Shown: positions 1 to 6,209 of the stretch, in pieces
Position numbering within the stretch: the first letter of the stretch is position 1
Layout: each line of letters starts with the position of its first letter
Source: CAZYWA01 sp964650975 [NCBI: uncultured bacterium]
GTDB taxonomy: Bacteria; JADJOY01
Length of the DNA stretch: 7,880 nucleotides
Assembly (NCBI GenBank): GCA_964650975.1
Contig: CAZYWA010000383.1
Location: 1 to 7,880 of the forward strand
Direction of reading: 5' to 3'
The notes under the pieces: generated by a model
What the model saw: only the letters and a program-made list of their open reading frames with translations
What the model was told of the DNA's origin: nothing
The model's database searches: none
Translations under genes and position numbers: made by a program

Positions 1-711
<711 letters not shown>

Positions 712-721
712 AAAAACGGGT

Positions 722-754
722 CGCACCGGAACGCGGCTAAAGGCGTCCGGTGCG
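722..754 (-). other. Leader hairpin next to the mature 16S 5' end
   Basis: Bases 722-730 (CGCACCGGA) are perfectly complementary to 746-754, giving a 9-bp stem. After a bulged A at 731, three more pairs form (732-734 with 743-745), leaving an 8-base loop at 735-742. It sits about ten bases upstream of the mature 16S end in the transcript. It is not a terminator in the minus direction, since no T-run follows. A role in 16S 5' processing or early 30S folding is inference. Confidence 0.7.
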
Positions 755-770
755 TGTAATGGCAATTGAT

Positions 771-821
771 GGACGCGGCACTTTCTCCGAAGAGAAAGAC
801 CTTCCCGAGGGAAGGGCGTCC
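771..821 (-). other. Leader RNA three-way-junction-like structure with UUCG tetraloop
   Basis: Three perfect stems nest here. The outer stem pairs 771-776 (GGACGC) with 816-821. Inside are two adjacent hairpins: 781-787 with 792-798 (7 bp), whose loop in the minus-strand RNA is UUCG closed by C-G, the classic extra-stable tetraloop, and 800-805 with 810-815 (6 bp) with a CUCG loop. The regular nesting is much stronger than chance expectation for a 51-base stretch. Function (processing, assembly or antitermination) is inferred from position only. Confidence 0.7.
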
Positions 822-857
822 CAACCGCCTCACTTCACCAAGCGAGAGCGTACTATT

Positions 858-872
858 TAGTTTTCAAAGACC
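858..872 (-). promoter_or_regulatory. boxA-like rRNA antitermination motif
   Basis: On the minus strand this reads GGTCTTTGAAAACTA, closely resembling the TCTTTGAAAACTA boxA-type element in the rRNA leaders of Bacillus and related bacteria, the binding site for the NusB-NusE part of the antitermination complex. It starts about ten bases after the inferred transcription start, a natural place for leader antitermination. It is an A/T-rich island in GC-rich surroundings. A six-base direct repeat (CGCTCT in the RNA; 876-881 and 845-850) flanks it on both sides. Confidence 0.75.
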
Positions 873-888
873 GACAGAGCGAAAAGGG

Positions 889-917
889 AGTATGGCAAGA
901 CCGGCGAGGAGCGTCAA
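889..917 (-). promoter_or_regulatory. Probable rRNA promoter (sigma-70 type, extended -10)
   Basis: On the minus strand a -35 hexamer TTGACG (912-917, five of six consensus matches) is separated by exactly 17 bases from a -10 hexamer CATACT (889-894, four of six). The -10 is directly preceded by TGC, fitting the extended -10 TGn element. The predicted start is near 881-883, putting the boxA-like motif and stem-loops inside the transcript. Upstream (to the right) only a short A-run resembles an UP element. A second upstream rRNA promoter may exist, but I found none convincing. Confidence 0.7.
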
Positions 918-1204
918 CCCTGGTCGCGCACTTTTTCGTAGCGTGGGATGGAGCCTCAGTAGATTCAACAATATCAGTCGGTTATGCCGGAAGAACAGGC
1001 CGGATCAGGCGCTGGCTCGAGAGCACATCCGGGGACAACGATCCGTGCTTCCAATGGTGGGCGCGCCGCTGGACCGTCTGGCTGTGACACAGGTCCCGAC
1101 GCCGAAATCGCCGCCGGACCCTTCGGTGGAGCATGCTCAGCTGGAGGCCGGATGCTCGCAACTAACGAATATTATGTGACTCTCTCTCGGGCGGACCCGT
1201 ACCA
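918..1204. other. Intergenic stretch with no recognised gene
   Basis: This lies between the rRNA promoter and the 3' end of the HIT gene. Open frames crossing it on the plus strand have no recognisable protein character and run into the rRNA leader or antisense to the HIT gene. I see no tRNA, no clear rho-independent terminator for the HIT operon (no GC hairpin followed by a T-run) and no strong second promoter. A 10-bp palindrome (GAGCATGCTC, 1129-1138) and a CATAAT hexamer (minus strand, 1171-1176) without a fitting -35 are the only marks noted. Confidence 0.6.
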
Positions 1205-1222
1205 ATGCTACTCATGCTACTC
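1205..1222. repeat. Two-copy 9-bp tandem repeat at the HIT gene stop
   Basis: ATGCTACTC occurs twice in tandem (1205-1213 and 1214-1222). On the minus strand the repeat carries the HIT stop codon TGA (1221-1223) and, nine bases on, a second TGA in the same frame, so the gene has a tandem in-frame double stop. A duplication of the stop region is the simplest explanation. Confidence 0.8.
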
Positions 1223-1565
1223 ACCCAGGCGGCCAGGTCATGCCCCGACCGCCCAGAAGATGGACGTGGAGGTGGTAGACCGACTGGCCGGCGGCGGGGT
1301 TGGTGTTCACCACCAGGCGGTAGCCGTCTTCGGCCACGGAGCGCTCGCGCGCGAGCCGCGCGGCAGCCCGAATCAGCCGGCCCACCAATGGGTCGTCATC
1401 CGCGGAGAGCGCCAGCGTGGTGGGCACGTGCTTCTTCGGGATGAGGAGAATGTGCACGGGGGCTTGTGGGTTGAGATCTTCGAAGGCCATCAGGTCCGGC
1501 TCGTCGAGGACGATCCGCGCCGGGATCTCGCGGCTCGCGATTCTGCAGAAGACACAGGATTCCAA
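1221..1565 (-). CDS. HIT-family (histidine triad) nucleotide-binding protein, HINT/PKCI type
   Basis: The 114-aa product matches the small HINT branch of the histidine triad family: purine nucleoside phosphoramidases or nucleotidyl hydrolases acting in the cytoplasm. It opens with CVFC (Cys4, Cys7), the typical bacterial HIT N-terminal zinc-ligand pair, and has the PxHxLxIPKKH segment (residues 36-46) and the catalytic triad HLHVH (98-102) preceded by the usual GQSVYH. Length is normal for the family. The start is TTG at 1565: the product then begins exactly where HIT proteins do, and a GAGGAG ribosome site (1573-1578) lies seven bases upstream, within the last codons of engB. Only four bases separate it from the engB stop, so coupled translation is likely. 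The true substrate is unknown, as for most bacterial HINT proteins. Confidence 0.93.
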   Translation of the reverse strand: MESCVFCRIASREIPARIVLDEPDLMAFEDLNPQAPVHILLIPKKHVPTTLALSADDDPLVGRLIRAAARLARERSVAEDGYRLVVNTNPAAGQSVYHLHVHLLGGRGMTWPPG

Positions 1566-1569
1566 TGGG

Positions 1570-2157
1570 TTACTCCTCGCGCTCGAGTGCCAGTCGTGCG
1601 TCGATCTTGCCCCACAGCTCGCGCTTTCCTTCCCCGGTCATGGAGCTGAATCCGAGCACGTCGCCGACCGGAAGGTCCAGCGCCGTGCCGATCGTCCGCA
1701 GGTTGCGGGACCGTTCGGACCGCCCCAGCTTGTCCACTTTGGTGGCGACGACCGCCACCGGGATGCCACGCTCCCCCAACCACGCCACGAAATCGCGCTC
1801 GATGTCGTCCGGCTCGCGTCGCGAGTCGATCAAGAGCAGCACCAGCGCGAGCTCGCGCCGTTCCGCCAGGTAGTTCTCCACCATCGGCGCCCATCGCGCG
1901 CGCTCGGCGCGGGAGACCTTCGCGTAGCCGTAGCCCGGCAGGTCGACCAGCACGACACGCCGCTCGACCCGGATGAAACCGAGCATCCGAGTTCGCCCGG
2001 GATCCTTGCTGGTCCGGACCAGATCCTTGCGATTGACGAGCGTGTTGATCAGGCTCGACTTGCCGACGTTCGATCGCCCCGCGAGGGCAACTTCGCGCAG
2101 ACCCAGCTTCGGGTACGAGTCGCGCGACTCGGCAACGCCGACGAACTCGACGTCCAC
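1570..2157 (-). CDS. engB: Ribosome biogenesis GTP-binding protein EngB/YsxC (YihA)
   Basis: This 195-aa GTPase belongs to the TrmE-Era-EngA-EngB superfamily, and EngB acts in late 50S subunit assembly. All GTP-binding motifs are visible: G1 GRSNVGKSS (27-35), the G2 threonine in PGRTRM (Thr56), G3 DLPGYG (72-77), G4 TKVD (139-142) and G5 SSMTGEG (171-177). Length is typical (about 195-210). The frame stays open far upstream, but those 87 extra residues are low-complexity Arg/Ser/Pro and overlap the bactofilin gene in another frame. I start at the GTG at 2157, which gives the usual EngB N-terminus shortly before the G1 motif and has a GGAAG site (2165-2169) seven bases upstream. It lies 40 bases downstream of the bactofilin gene and four bases before the HIT start, in one operon. 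Confidence 0.95.
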   Translation of the reverse strand: MDVEFVGVAESRDSYPKLGLREVALAGRSNVGKSSLINTLVNRKDLVRTSKDPGRTRMLGFIRVERRVVLVDLPGYGYAKVSRAERARWAPMVENYLAERRELALVLLLIDSRREPDDIERDFVAWLGERGIPVAVVATKVDKLGRSERSRNLRTIGTALDLPVGDVLGFSSMTGEGKRELWGKIDARLALEREE

Positions 2158-2197
2158 GCTCGGACTTCCGGGCCGCGCCGGAGCGCGACCGCGAGCC

Positions 2198-2596
2198 TCA
2201 GGCGGTGGGCCGGTCCAAACCTCGGCGGTGGCCCATGCGGACCCGTCCCTCGAGGACTCCGCCTTCTTCGATGACGATCGCGGGGGCCACGATGTCTCCG
2301 GCGACTTCGCCCGTGGCGGCAATCTCGACCCGGGTGGTGGCCTGCAGATCGCCCTCGACCAGCCCGGCGATGCGGATCCGGTCCGCCTGGATGCGCGCGC
2401 GCGCCACACCCGACGCATCGATCACGACTTCCTCGCGCGCCACGATCTCGCCCTCGACGAGGCCCTGGATGCGGATCGACGCCGGGTACTCGATTCGCCC
2501 GCGGACCTCGCACCCGCGCGTGACCAGACCGCCTGGCTCGCGTCCCGTCGCTGGAGTCACACGAAGCGCTGGTGCCGCCACCGCCGTTGCCGCCAT
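2198..2596 (-). CDS. Bactofilin (polymer-forming cytoskeletal protein, DUF583/CcmA-like)
   Basis: The 132-aa product has the bactofilin pattern. A disordered Ala/Pro-rich N-terminus (1-25) leads into a core (about 25-120) of short hydrophobic beta-strand repeats with regular glycines, such as RIEYPASIRIQGLVEGEIVA and IRIAGLVEGDLQA, that build a right-handed beta-helix. Bactofilins self-assemble without nucleotide into filaments or patches that scaffold cell-shape and envelope enzymes, usually near the inner membrane; the client here is unknown. No partner peptidase (such as an M23 endopeptidase, often adjacent) is present in the window. The ATG at 2596 has a strong GAGGAGG site five bases upstream (2602-2608). 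It is first in the operon with engB and the HIT gene. The similarly named CcmA of cytochrome maturation is unrelated. Confidence 0.92.
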   Translation of the reverse strand: MAATAVAAPALRVTPATGREPGGLVTRGCEVRGRIEYPASIRIQGLVEGEIVAREEVVIDASGVARARIQADRIRIAGLVEGDLQATTRVEIAATGEVAGDIVAPAIVIEEGGVLEGRVRMGHRRGLDRPTA

Positions 2597-2607
2597 GTCG
2601 TCCTCCT

Positions 2608-2618
2608 CGGGTTACCCG
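2608..2618. repeat. 11-bp inverted repeat abutting the bactofilin ribosome-binding site
   Basis: CGGGTTACCCG is a perfect 5-bp inverted repeat around a single central base. In the minus-strand transcript it ends at the first base of the GAGGAGG site of the bactofilin gene. It could be a small operator or chance; the RNA hairpin would have a one-base loop and so would not form as drawn. I cannot tell which. Confidence 0.3.
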
Positions 2619-2737
2619 TCGATGGAGATCGCCGCCGCCCGTCTTTGAGATCGAGTGCCGGGCCTTGGGACCGGCCTGAACATCGCCTCGACGAGCCTGC
2701 GAGATCGCGCCTTCTGTTGTGGGGAAGAAGCGCGACC

Positions 2738-2766
2738 TTTGTACCCCGCGTCCTCCATCGAGTCAA
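2738..2766 (-). promoter_or_regulatory. Candidate promoter of the bactofilin-engB-HIT operon
   Basis: On the minus strand TTGACT (2761-2766, five of six consensus bases) is followed after exactly 17 bases by TACAAA (2738-2743, four of six). The predicted start near 2731 gives a 5' leader of about 135 nt before the bactofilin ATG. The leader holds a weak GCCGG/CCGGC stem (2657-2661 with 2671-2675). This is the best sigma-70-like match in the divergent intergenic region, but promoters of this phylum are not characterised here. Confidence 0.45.
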
Positions 2767-2860
2767 GGCGATCCGGGCGCGGAATTCGTGCTTCTGGATT
2801 CGGTCGCGCTTGCGGGCGCGAAGGTCGCTCTGTAAGGTTCCGCGGCTCCGAGCCCGCCCC

Positions 2861-3970
2861 ATGAGCTCCTCCACGTCGCCTGCGCCGAACGACTCGACGC
2901 CCGCCGTTACTCCGAGCATCGGAGCGCCGGCGAGCGCCGGCTCGCTCCGGAACCTGATGGGGGGAATCGCCATCTCGGCGGCGTTTCTCTACTTCACGTT
3001 CCGCTCCGTGGAGCTCGACAAGCTGTGGAGCGCGCTACGCCACGTCGACCTGCCGCTACTGGCGCTCGCCACCGCGTGCTTCGCGCTGCATTTCGTGGGA
3101 CGTGCGTTCCGGTGGCGCGTGATCGTGAATCCGATTCGCCCCGTGACGGCGCGGAGCCTGCTCCGCGCGACCGTGGTTGGTTTCGCGGCCAACAACGTCT
3201 TGCCGTTTCGCCTGGGCGAGCTGGTGCGCGCCGTGATGCTCACCATCACCGAGTCGGTGCCGCTCGGATCGGCGGTGACCACGGTCGTGCTGGTGCGACT
3301 CCTCGACATGGTCGCGATGGGCACCATGTTCGTGATCGTGTTGATCTTCTTTCCGCTGCCGGCGCGAGAGAAGCACGCGGTGCTGGCCGCGATTCCGGTC
3401 TACCTGCTGGCGCTCGCCTTCCTGTTGGCGCTCAAGTTTCGCGAGCGCGAAGCGCTGGCGCTGCTCGAGAAGATGCTGCGTCCGTTTCCCGCCAAGCTGC
3501 GCGGCGGCGTGATGAAGCTGGTGCGCGCCTTTCTTCCCGGCCTCGAGTCGCTGCGCAGCGGCTGGGAGCTCCTGAAGGCGGTGCTGATCACCCACCTCGC
3601 GTGGGTCGGGATCTTCGCGTACAACGCGCTGGTGATCGCCGCATTCGGCTTCCATCTGCCGTGGTACGCGGGCCTGGTGCTGATCCTGGTGGTCGGGTTC
3701 GCCATCACGATCCCGTCGAGCCCGGGCTACCTGGGCGTCTATCACCTGGCGGTGATCGCGTCCCTGGGGCTCTTCACCGCCGTACCGATCTCGGACGAAG
3801 CGAAGACGGCTTTCGCCGTGGTGGTGCACGGAGCTCAGTTCTTGCTGACGACGGCGTGGGGGGTGGGATACTTCCTGCTCAGCCCGGTGCGGGTGAGCGA
3901 CCTGGTGCGGGTGATCAAGGGCTCGCCGGTGGTACCCGCCGCGCCGGTCGAGCCGGCTGCGCTCAGCTGA
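2861..3970 (+). CDS. Flippase-like integral membrane protein, UPF0104 / LPG synthase transmembrane family
   Basis: The 369-aa product matches the PF03706 family (lysylphosphatidylglycerol synthetase/glycosyltransferase AglD-like TM region). There are about eight hydrophobic segments, including residues 33-46, 62-80, 135-165, 173-192, 236-262, 267-284, 295-310 and 316-341. Family hallmarks are FRWRVI (83-88), NNVLPFRLGELVRA (111-124) and PSSPGYLGVYH (285-295). Members are thought to move lipids or lipid-linked sugars across the inner membrane; there is no catalytic LPG synthase domain, so transport is an inference and the substrate is unknown. The start is uncertain: ATG 2861 gives a Ser/Pro/Ala-rich 32-residue lead and no clear ribosome site, while ATG 2957 (Met33) would begin right at the first membrane segment as many relatives do. 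It is divergent from the bactofilin operon and overlaps the next gene tail to tail by 8 bases. Confidence 0.88.
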   Translation: MSSSTSPAPNDSTPAVTPSIGAPASAGSLRNLMGGIAISAAFLYFTFRSVELDKLWSALRHVDLPLLALATACFALHFVGRAFRWRVIVNPIRPVTARSLLRATVVGFAANNVLPFRLGELVRAVMLTITESVPLGSAVTTVVLVRLLDMVAMGTMFVIVLIFFPLPAREKHAVLAAIPVYLLALAFLLALKFREREALALLEKMLRPFPAKLRGGVMKLVRAFLPGLESLRSGWELLKAVLITHLAWVGIFAYNALVIAAFGFHLPWYAGLVLILVVGFAITIPSSPGYLGVYHLAVIASLGLFTAVPISDEAKTAFAVVVHGAQFLLTTAWGVGYFLLSPVRVSDLVRVIKGSPVVPAAPVEPAALS

Positions 3971-3971
3971 G
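3962..3971. repeat. 10-bp palindrome shared by two convergent stop regions
   Basis: CTCAGCTGAG is a perfect palindrome. It supplies the final Ser and TGA stop of the flippase gene on the plus strand and of the ferredoxin-MBL gene on the minus strand, so both proteins end in Leu-Ser. No T-run follows on either side, so it does not look like a standard terminator. Confidence 0.7.
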
Positions 3972-4856
3972 GCGCTGCGAGCGCCCCATCCACTCGAGGC
4001 ATTTCTCGAGCTCGCGCCGCATCTGGCTGGCCGGGAAGTGGCATCGCCGTCCGTGTCCCGGCAGGATCCATTCGAAGCGGTGGCCGAGAAGTCGCCTCAT
4101 CGAGTCGCGCTGCCGGTCCCAGTCGAACCAGCAGGCGTCGCGGAACGCGTGGATCTGGCCGAGATCCTCGCTCCACGCGACGTGATCGCCGCTCATGAGG
4201 AAGCGCTCGCGGTAGAGCAAGCACATCGAGCCTCGGGTGTGGCCAGGCACCGGGATCGCGGTCAGCTCGTCGTCGAGGCGCATCGTGTCGACGCCGTCGA
4301 TCAGGCGTTCCACGCCGCGCGTCGACGCCGACAGGTCGTCGCGATGCAGCACCCGCTCGCAGCGGAAGCGGTCGCGGAACTTCTGGTGATCCCCGACGTC
4401 GTCGCGGTGCGTGAGGAAGAGCCAGCGCACGCCACCCAGAGCCTCGATGCGGCGCACCAGTGGCAGCGCGAACCGAGGGACGTCGACGAGCACGTTCCCG
4501 GCTTCGCGAACGATCAGATAGCTCGCGGCGCCGAAGCTCGCCTCGTCGTGAAATCCGCAGTGGTACACCCGGTCCGCGATGAGGTCCGGAAACGCCGCGC
4601 TCGCGGCGCGGATCTCCGGCCGGGCCTCGCGGGCGCGCATCGATCCGATCGATCCGGTCGGGCACGCCACCAGCGCCATCAGCGCGTGGTGGCGTTCCGC
4701 GGGCGTGCTCGGCTGGCGCGCCACGAACGCGTGCTCCTCCGCTGCGCCGAATGTCTCGGGGGCGAGCCAGCGGCAGGTGTCGCAGTCGATGCAGGACGAA
4801 TCGACGAACAGCTCACCGGGAGCATTCTCGGCGACGCGCTTCTGGGAAGAGGCCAT
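3963..4856 (-). CDS. Ferredoxin / metallo-beta-lactamase-fold hydrolase fusion
   Basis: The 297-aa protein joins two domains. Residues 15-75 form a single-cluster 4Fe-4S ferredoxin: C22-x2-C25-x2-C28 with C65-Pro, in the order usual for short bacterial ferredoxins. Residues about 95-275 are an MBL-fold hydrolase. Its first metal motif is changed: instead of HxHxDH it reads H150-R-D-D-V-G-D156-H157, two residues longer with Asp in place of the second His. The later ligands look normal: H206 in PGHTRGS, D224 in SGDH and H268 in LPGHGRR. Ferredoxin-MBL fusions with a THRDDV-type motif are known in other bacteria and phototrophs, but their substrate is, to my knowledge, not established. It is cytoplasmic, with no signal peptide. 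It lies 39 bases downstream of the GT-C glycosyltransferase, probably in one transcript. The ATG at 4856 has only a weak ribosome site. Confidence 0.9.
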   Translation of the reverse strand: MASSQKRVAENAPGELFVDSSCIDCDTCRWLAPETFGAAEEHAFVARQPSTPAERHHALMALVACPTGSIGSMRAREARPEIRAASAAFPDLIADRVYHCGFHDEASFGAASYLIVREAGNVLVDVPRFALPLVRRIEALGGVRWLFLTHRDDVGDHQKFRDRFRCERVLHRDDLSASTRGVERLIDGVDTMRLDDELTAIPVPGHTRGSMCLLYRERFLMSGDHVAWSEDLGQIHAFRDACWFDWDRQRDSMRRLLGHRFEWILPGHGRRCHFPASQMRRELEKCLEWMGRSQRLS

Positions 4857-4895
4857 CGATTGACTCGCCGGCCCGGCAAGAGCAACCAGGCCGAT

Positions 4896-6209
4896 TCAGG
4901 ATACCGCCCGCTCGCGGCGCGATCGGAGCAGCTCGACGCCGAGCAGCGACCACACCGGCCACCACTCGAGATTCGCGTAGCGGGCGGGGAGGAACCATCG
5001 CCCGGTCGCGTCGCGCACCGCCAGCACGACGTACGAGAGCACGACGACCTGCGTGAAGAGCAGCAAGCTCGCGCGAGGAGCACGCCGGGCGAGCGGCAGC
5101 AGCGGAATGAGCCAGGTCGCATACCAGGGGTGGACGGTTGGGCTCACGAAGACCATGCACGCGAGGATCCAGAGAGTGGCGTCCGGCACATCCGCGCTCG
5201 ATCTGGTCACGCACGCCACCACGGTCAGCATTGCGACGGCCAGCAGCAACCGCGCCGTTGACGGGGCGACCAGCGACCGCAGCGCCTCGTAGAGCGAGCC
5301 GTTGAACTCCCAGGTCTCCGCGTAGACACGTAGTCCCGAGCTCAGCGCCGCGAGGCCCGCGCTCGCGTAAGGCACGGCCCCGGCGAGGCCGATCGCCGCG
5401 GCGATCGCGATCCCCGGACGGCAGCCCGACCGCTTGACGAACACCGGCAGCAGCGCGAGCGGGAAGAGCTTGATCCCGCCGGCGAGGCAGACGAGCGCGA
5501 CGGCGAGCCGGGGCCGTTCGCGCAGGCTCGCGACCACGGCCCAGGTGACTCCGGCCACGGCCACCACGTCGACGTGGGCGTTCCACGCGAACTCGGTCAA
5601 CACCAGCGGATTCCAGGCGTAAAGGATCGCCAGCGCGGCGGGCCGGCCAACCGCTCTCAGGCCCTCCATCACGCCGAGCAGTGCCAGAAGGTCGAACGCC
5701 AGCACCACGACCTTCCAGCCCATGAGCCCGCCGCGGGGCGCCACCGCGCGGAACAGCAGCTGCGCGTAGGGAGGGTAGATCGTCGATATCGAGCGATGGT
5801 TCATGCGCTCCCAGGTCGCGTCGCGCAGACCCGAGAGTGCCAAGTCGTCGGGTGCGAACCGATACGGGTTGATGCCCGCCGCCGCGACCTCGCCATCCCA
5901 CAGATAGCGCCACACGTCGTCCGAGAGCGACGGTGGAACGGTGGCGAAGAGCAGCCGGAAGGCCACCGCCGGGCCGATCATCCAGCGCACGGCGAACGGG
6001 CGGTTTCCGAAGAGCGCGCTCGCGCACGCGACCAGAAACGTGACCGACGCGACGAGCAGCAGTGCCACCACCCATTCGGCACCGGCATGCCACGATCCTG
6101 CGGCGGCCAGCGCCAAGTAGACTGCCGCGAGTCCTGCGGCGGGGTGCCGAGGATCGAGCCGCGAGATCCAGGCACGCGCGGCCCCGAGGAGCGACGCCGT
6201 GCCGGTCAT
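4896..6209 (-). CDS. Polytopic GT-C glycosyltransferase, GT87/DUF2029 or MptB-like
   Basis: The 437-aa membrane protein has roughly ten or more hydrophobic segments spread across its length. The first large periplasmic loop carries SDDVWRYLWDGEVAAAGINPY (95-115), whose Asp pair D97-D98 matches the catalytic/metal-binding acid pair of GT-C enzymes using polyprenyl-phosphate sugars. Other typical stretches are AWNPLVLTEFAWNAHVD (198-214), GGIKLFP (244-250) and SPTVHPWYATW (356-366). Relatives include DUF2029 mannosyltransferases and mycobacterial MptA/MptB. The predicted role is adding a hexose to a periplasmic glycan, lipid or protein; sugar and acceptor are unknown. I start at ATG 6209 because it precedes the first membrane span (about 24-40); its ribosome site is weak. 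It is first in a two-gene unit with the ferredoxin-MBL gene and divergent from the GT2 gene, overlapping its start by 11 bases. Confidence 0.88.
   Translation of the reverse strand: MTGTASLLGAARAWISRLDPRHPAAGLAAVYLALAAAGSWHAGAEWVVALLLVASVTFLVACASALFGNRPFAVRWMIGPAVAFRLLFATVPPSLSDDVWRYLWDGEVAAAGINPYRFAPDDLALSGLRDATWERMNHRSISTIYPPYAQLLFRAVAPRGGLMGWKVVVLAFDLLALLGVMEGLRAVGRPAALAILYAWNPLVLTEFAWNAHVDVVAVAGVTWAVVASLRERPRLAVALVCLAGGIKLFPLALLPVFVKRSGCRPGIAIAAAIGLAGAVPYASAGLAALSSGLRVYAETWEFNGSLYEALRSLVAPSTARLLLAVAMLTVVACVTRSSADVPDATLWILACMVFVSPTVHPWYATWLIPLLPLARRAPRASLLLFTQVVVLSYVVLAVRDATGRWFLPARYANLEWWPVWSLLGVELLRSRRERAVS
6186..6191 (+). promoter_or_regulatory. Ribosome-binding site of the GT2 gene
   Basis: GAGGAG lies seven bases upstream of the GTG at 6199 and fixes that codon as the start. 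The site lies inside the coding region of the divergent GT-C gene, so the plus-strand promoter must also lie there, or the gene has a very short leader. Confidence 0.75.

Larger units (their letters stand above)
712..883 (-). other. 16S rRNA leader (transcribed 5' spacer)
   Basis: This is the stretch between the inferred transcription start near 882 and the mature 16S 5' end near 711. It is about 170 nt and encodes no supported protein. It is rich in short perfect inverted repeats and has a boxA-like motif near its start, both expected of an rRNA leader that takes part in antitermination and RNase III processing. Its borders depend on the promoter call at 889-917. The matching 3' trailer that would complete a 16S processing stem lies outside the window. 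Confidence 0.75.

Noticed and set aside
1093-1119. GTCC/GGAC inverted repeat as a terminator for the HIT operon
   Set aside because: The stem is only 4 bp with a 19-base loop, and no T-run follows on the minus strand.
1171-1176. CATAAT on the minus strand as the -10 of a second, upstream rRNA promoter
   Set aside because: No acceptable -35 lies 16-18 bases upstream; the nearest TTGG-type hexamer is 23 bases away.
766-1179. Plus-strand open frame of 137 codons across the rRNA leader and upstream gap
   Set aside because: It runs antisense to the rRNA leader, boxA and promoter; its product is low-complexity Arg/Pro/Ser with no family pattern and no ribosome site was identified. GC-rich DNA gives many such frames.
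2158-2418. N-terminal 87-residue extension of EngB in the same frame
   Set aside because: It would overlap the bactofilin gene; the residues are Arg/Ser/Pro-rich and unlike EngB. The GTG at 2157 has a well-spaced ribosome site.
2205-2648. Plus-strand open frame opposite the bactofilin gene
   Set aside because: The product is a Ser/Thr/Arg/Pro-rich shadow of the bactofilin codons; bactofilin has a recognisable fold and a strong ribosome site.
2810-2838. Possible plus-strand promoter for the flippase gene (TTGCGG, 17 bases, TAAGGT)
   Set aside because: Spacing is ideal, but each hexamer matches only three of six consensus bases, which is expected by chance in this length.
4038-5261. Long plus-strand open frame of 407 codons opposite the ferredoxin-MBL and GT-C genes
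   Set aside because: The product is His/Arg/Ala-rich without a family pattern, and the minus strand carries two clear proteins with conserved motifs here.
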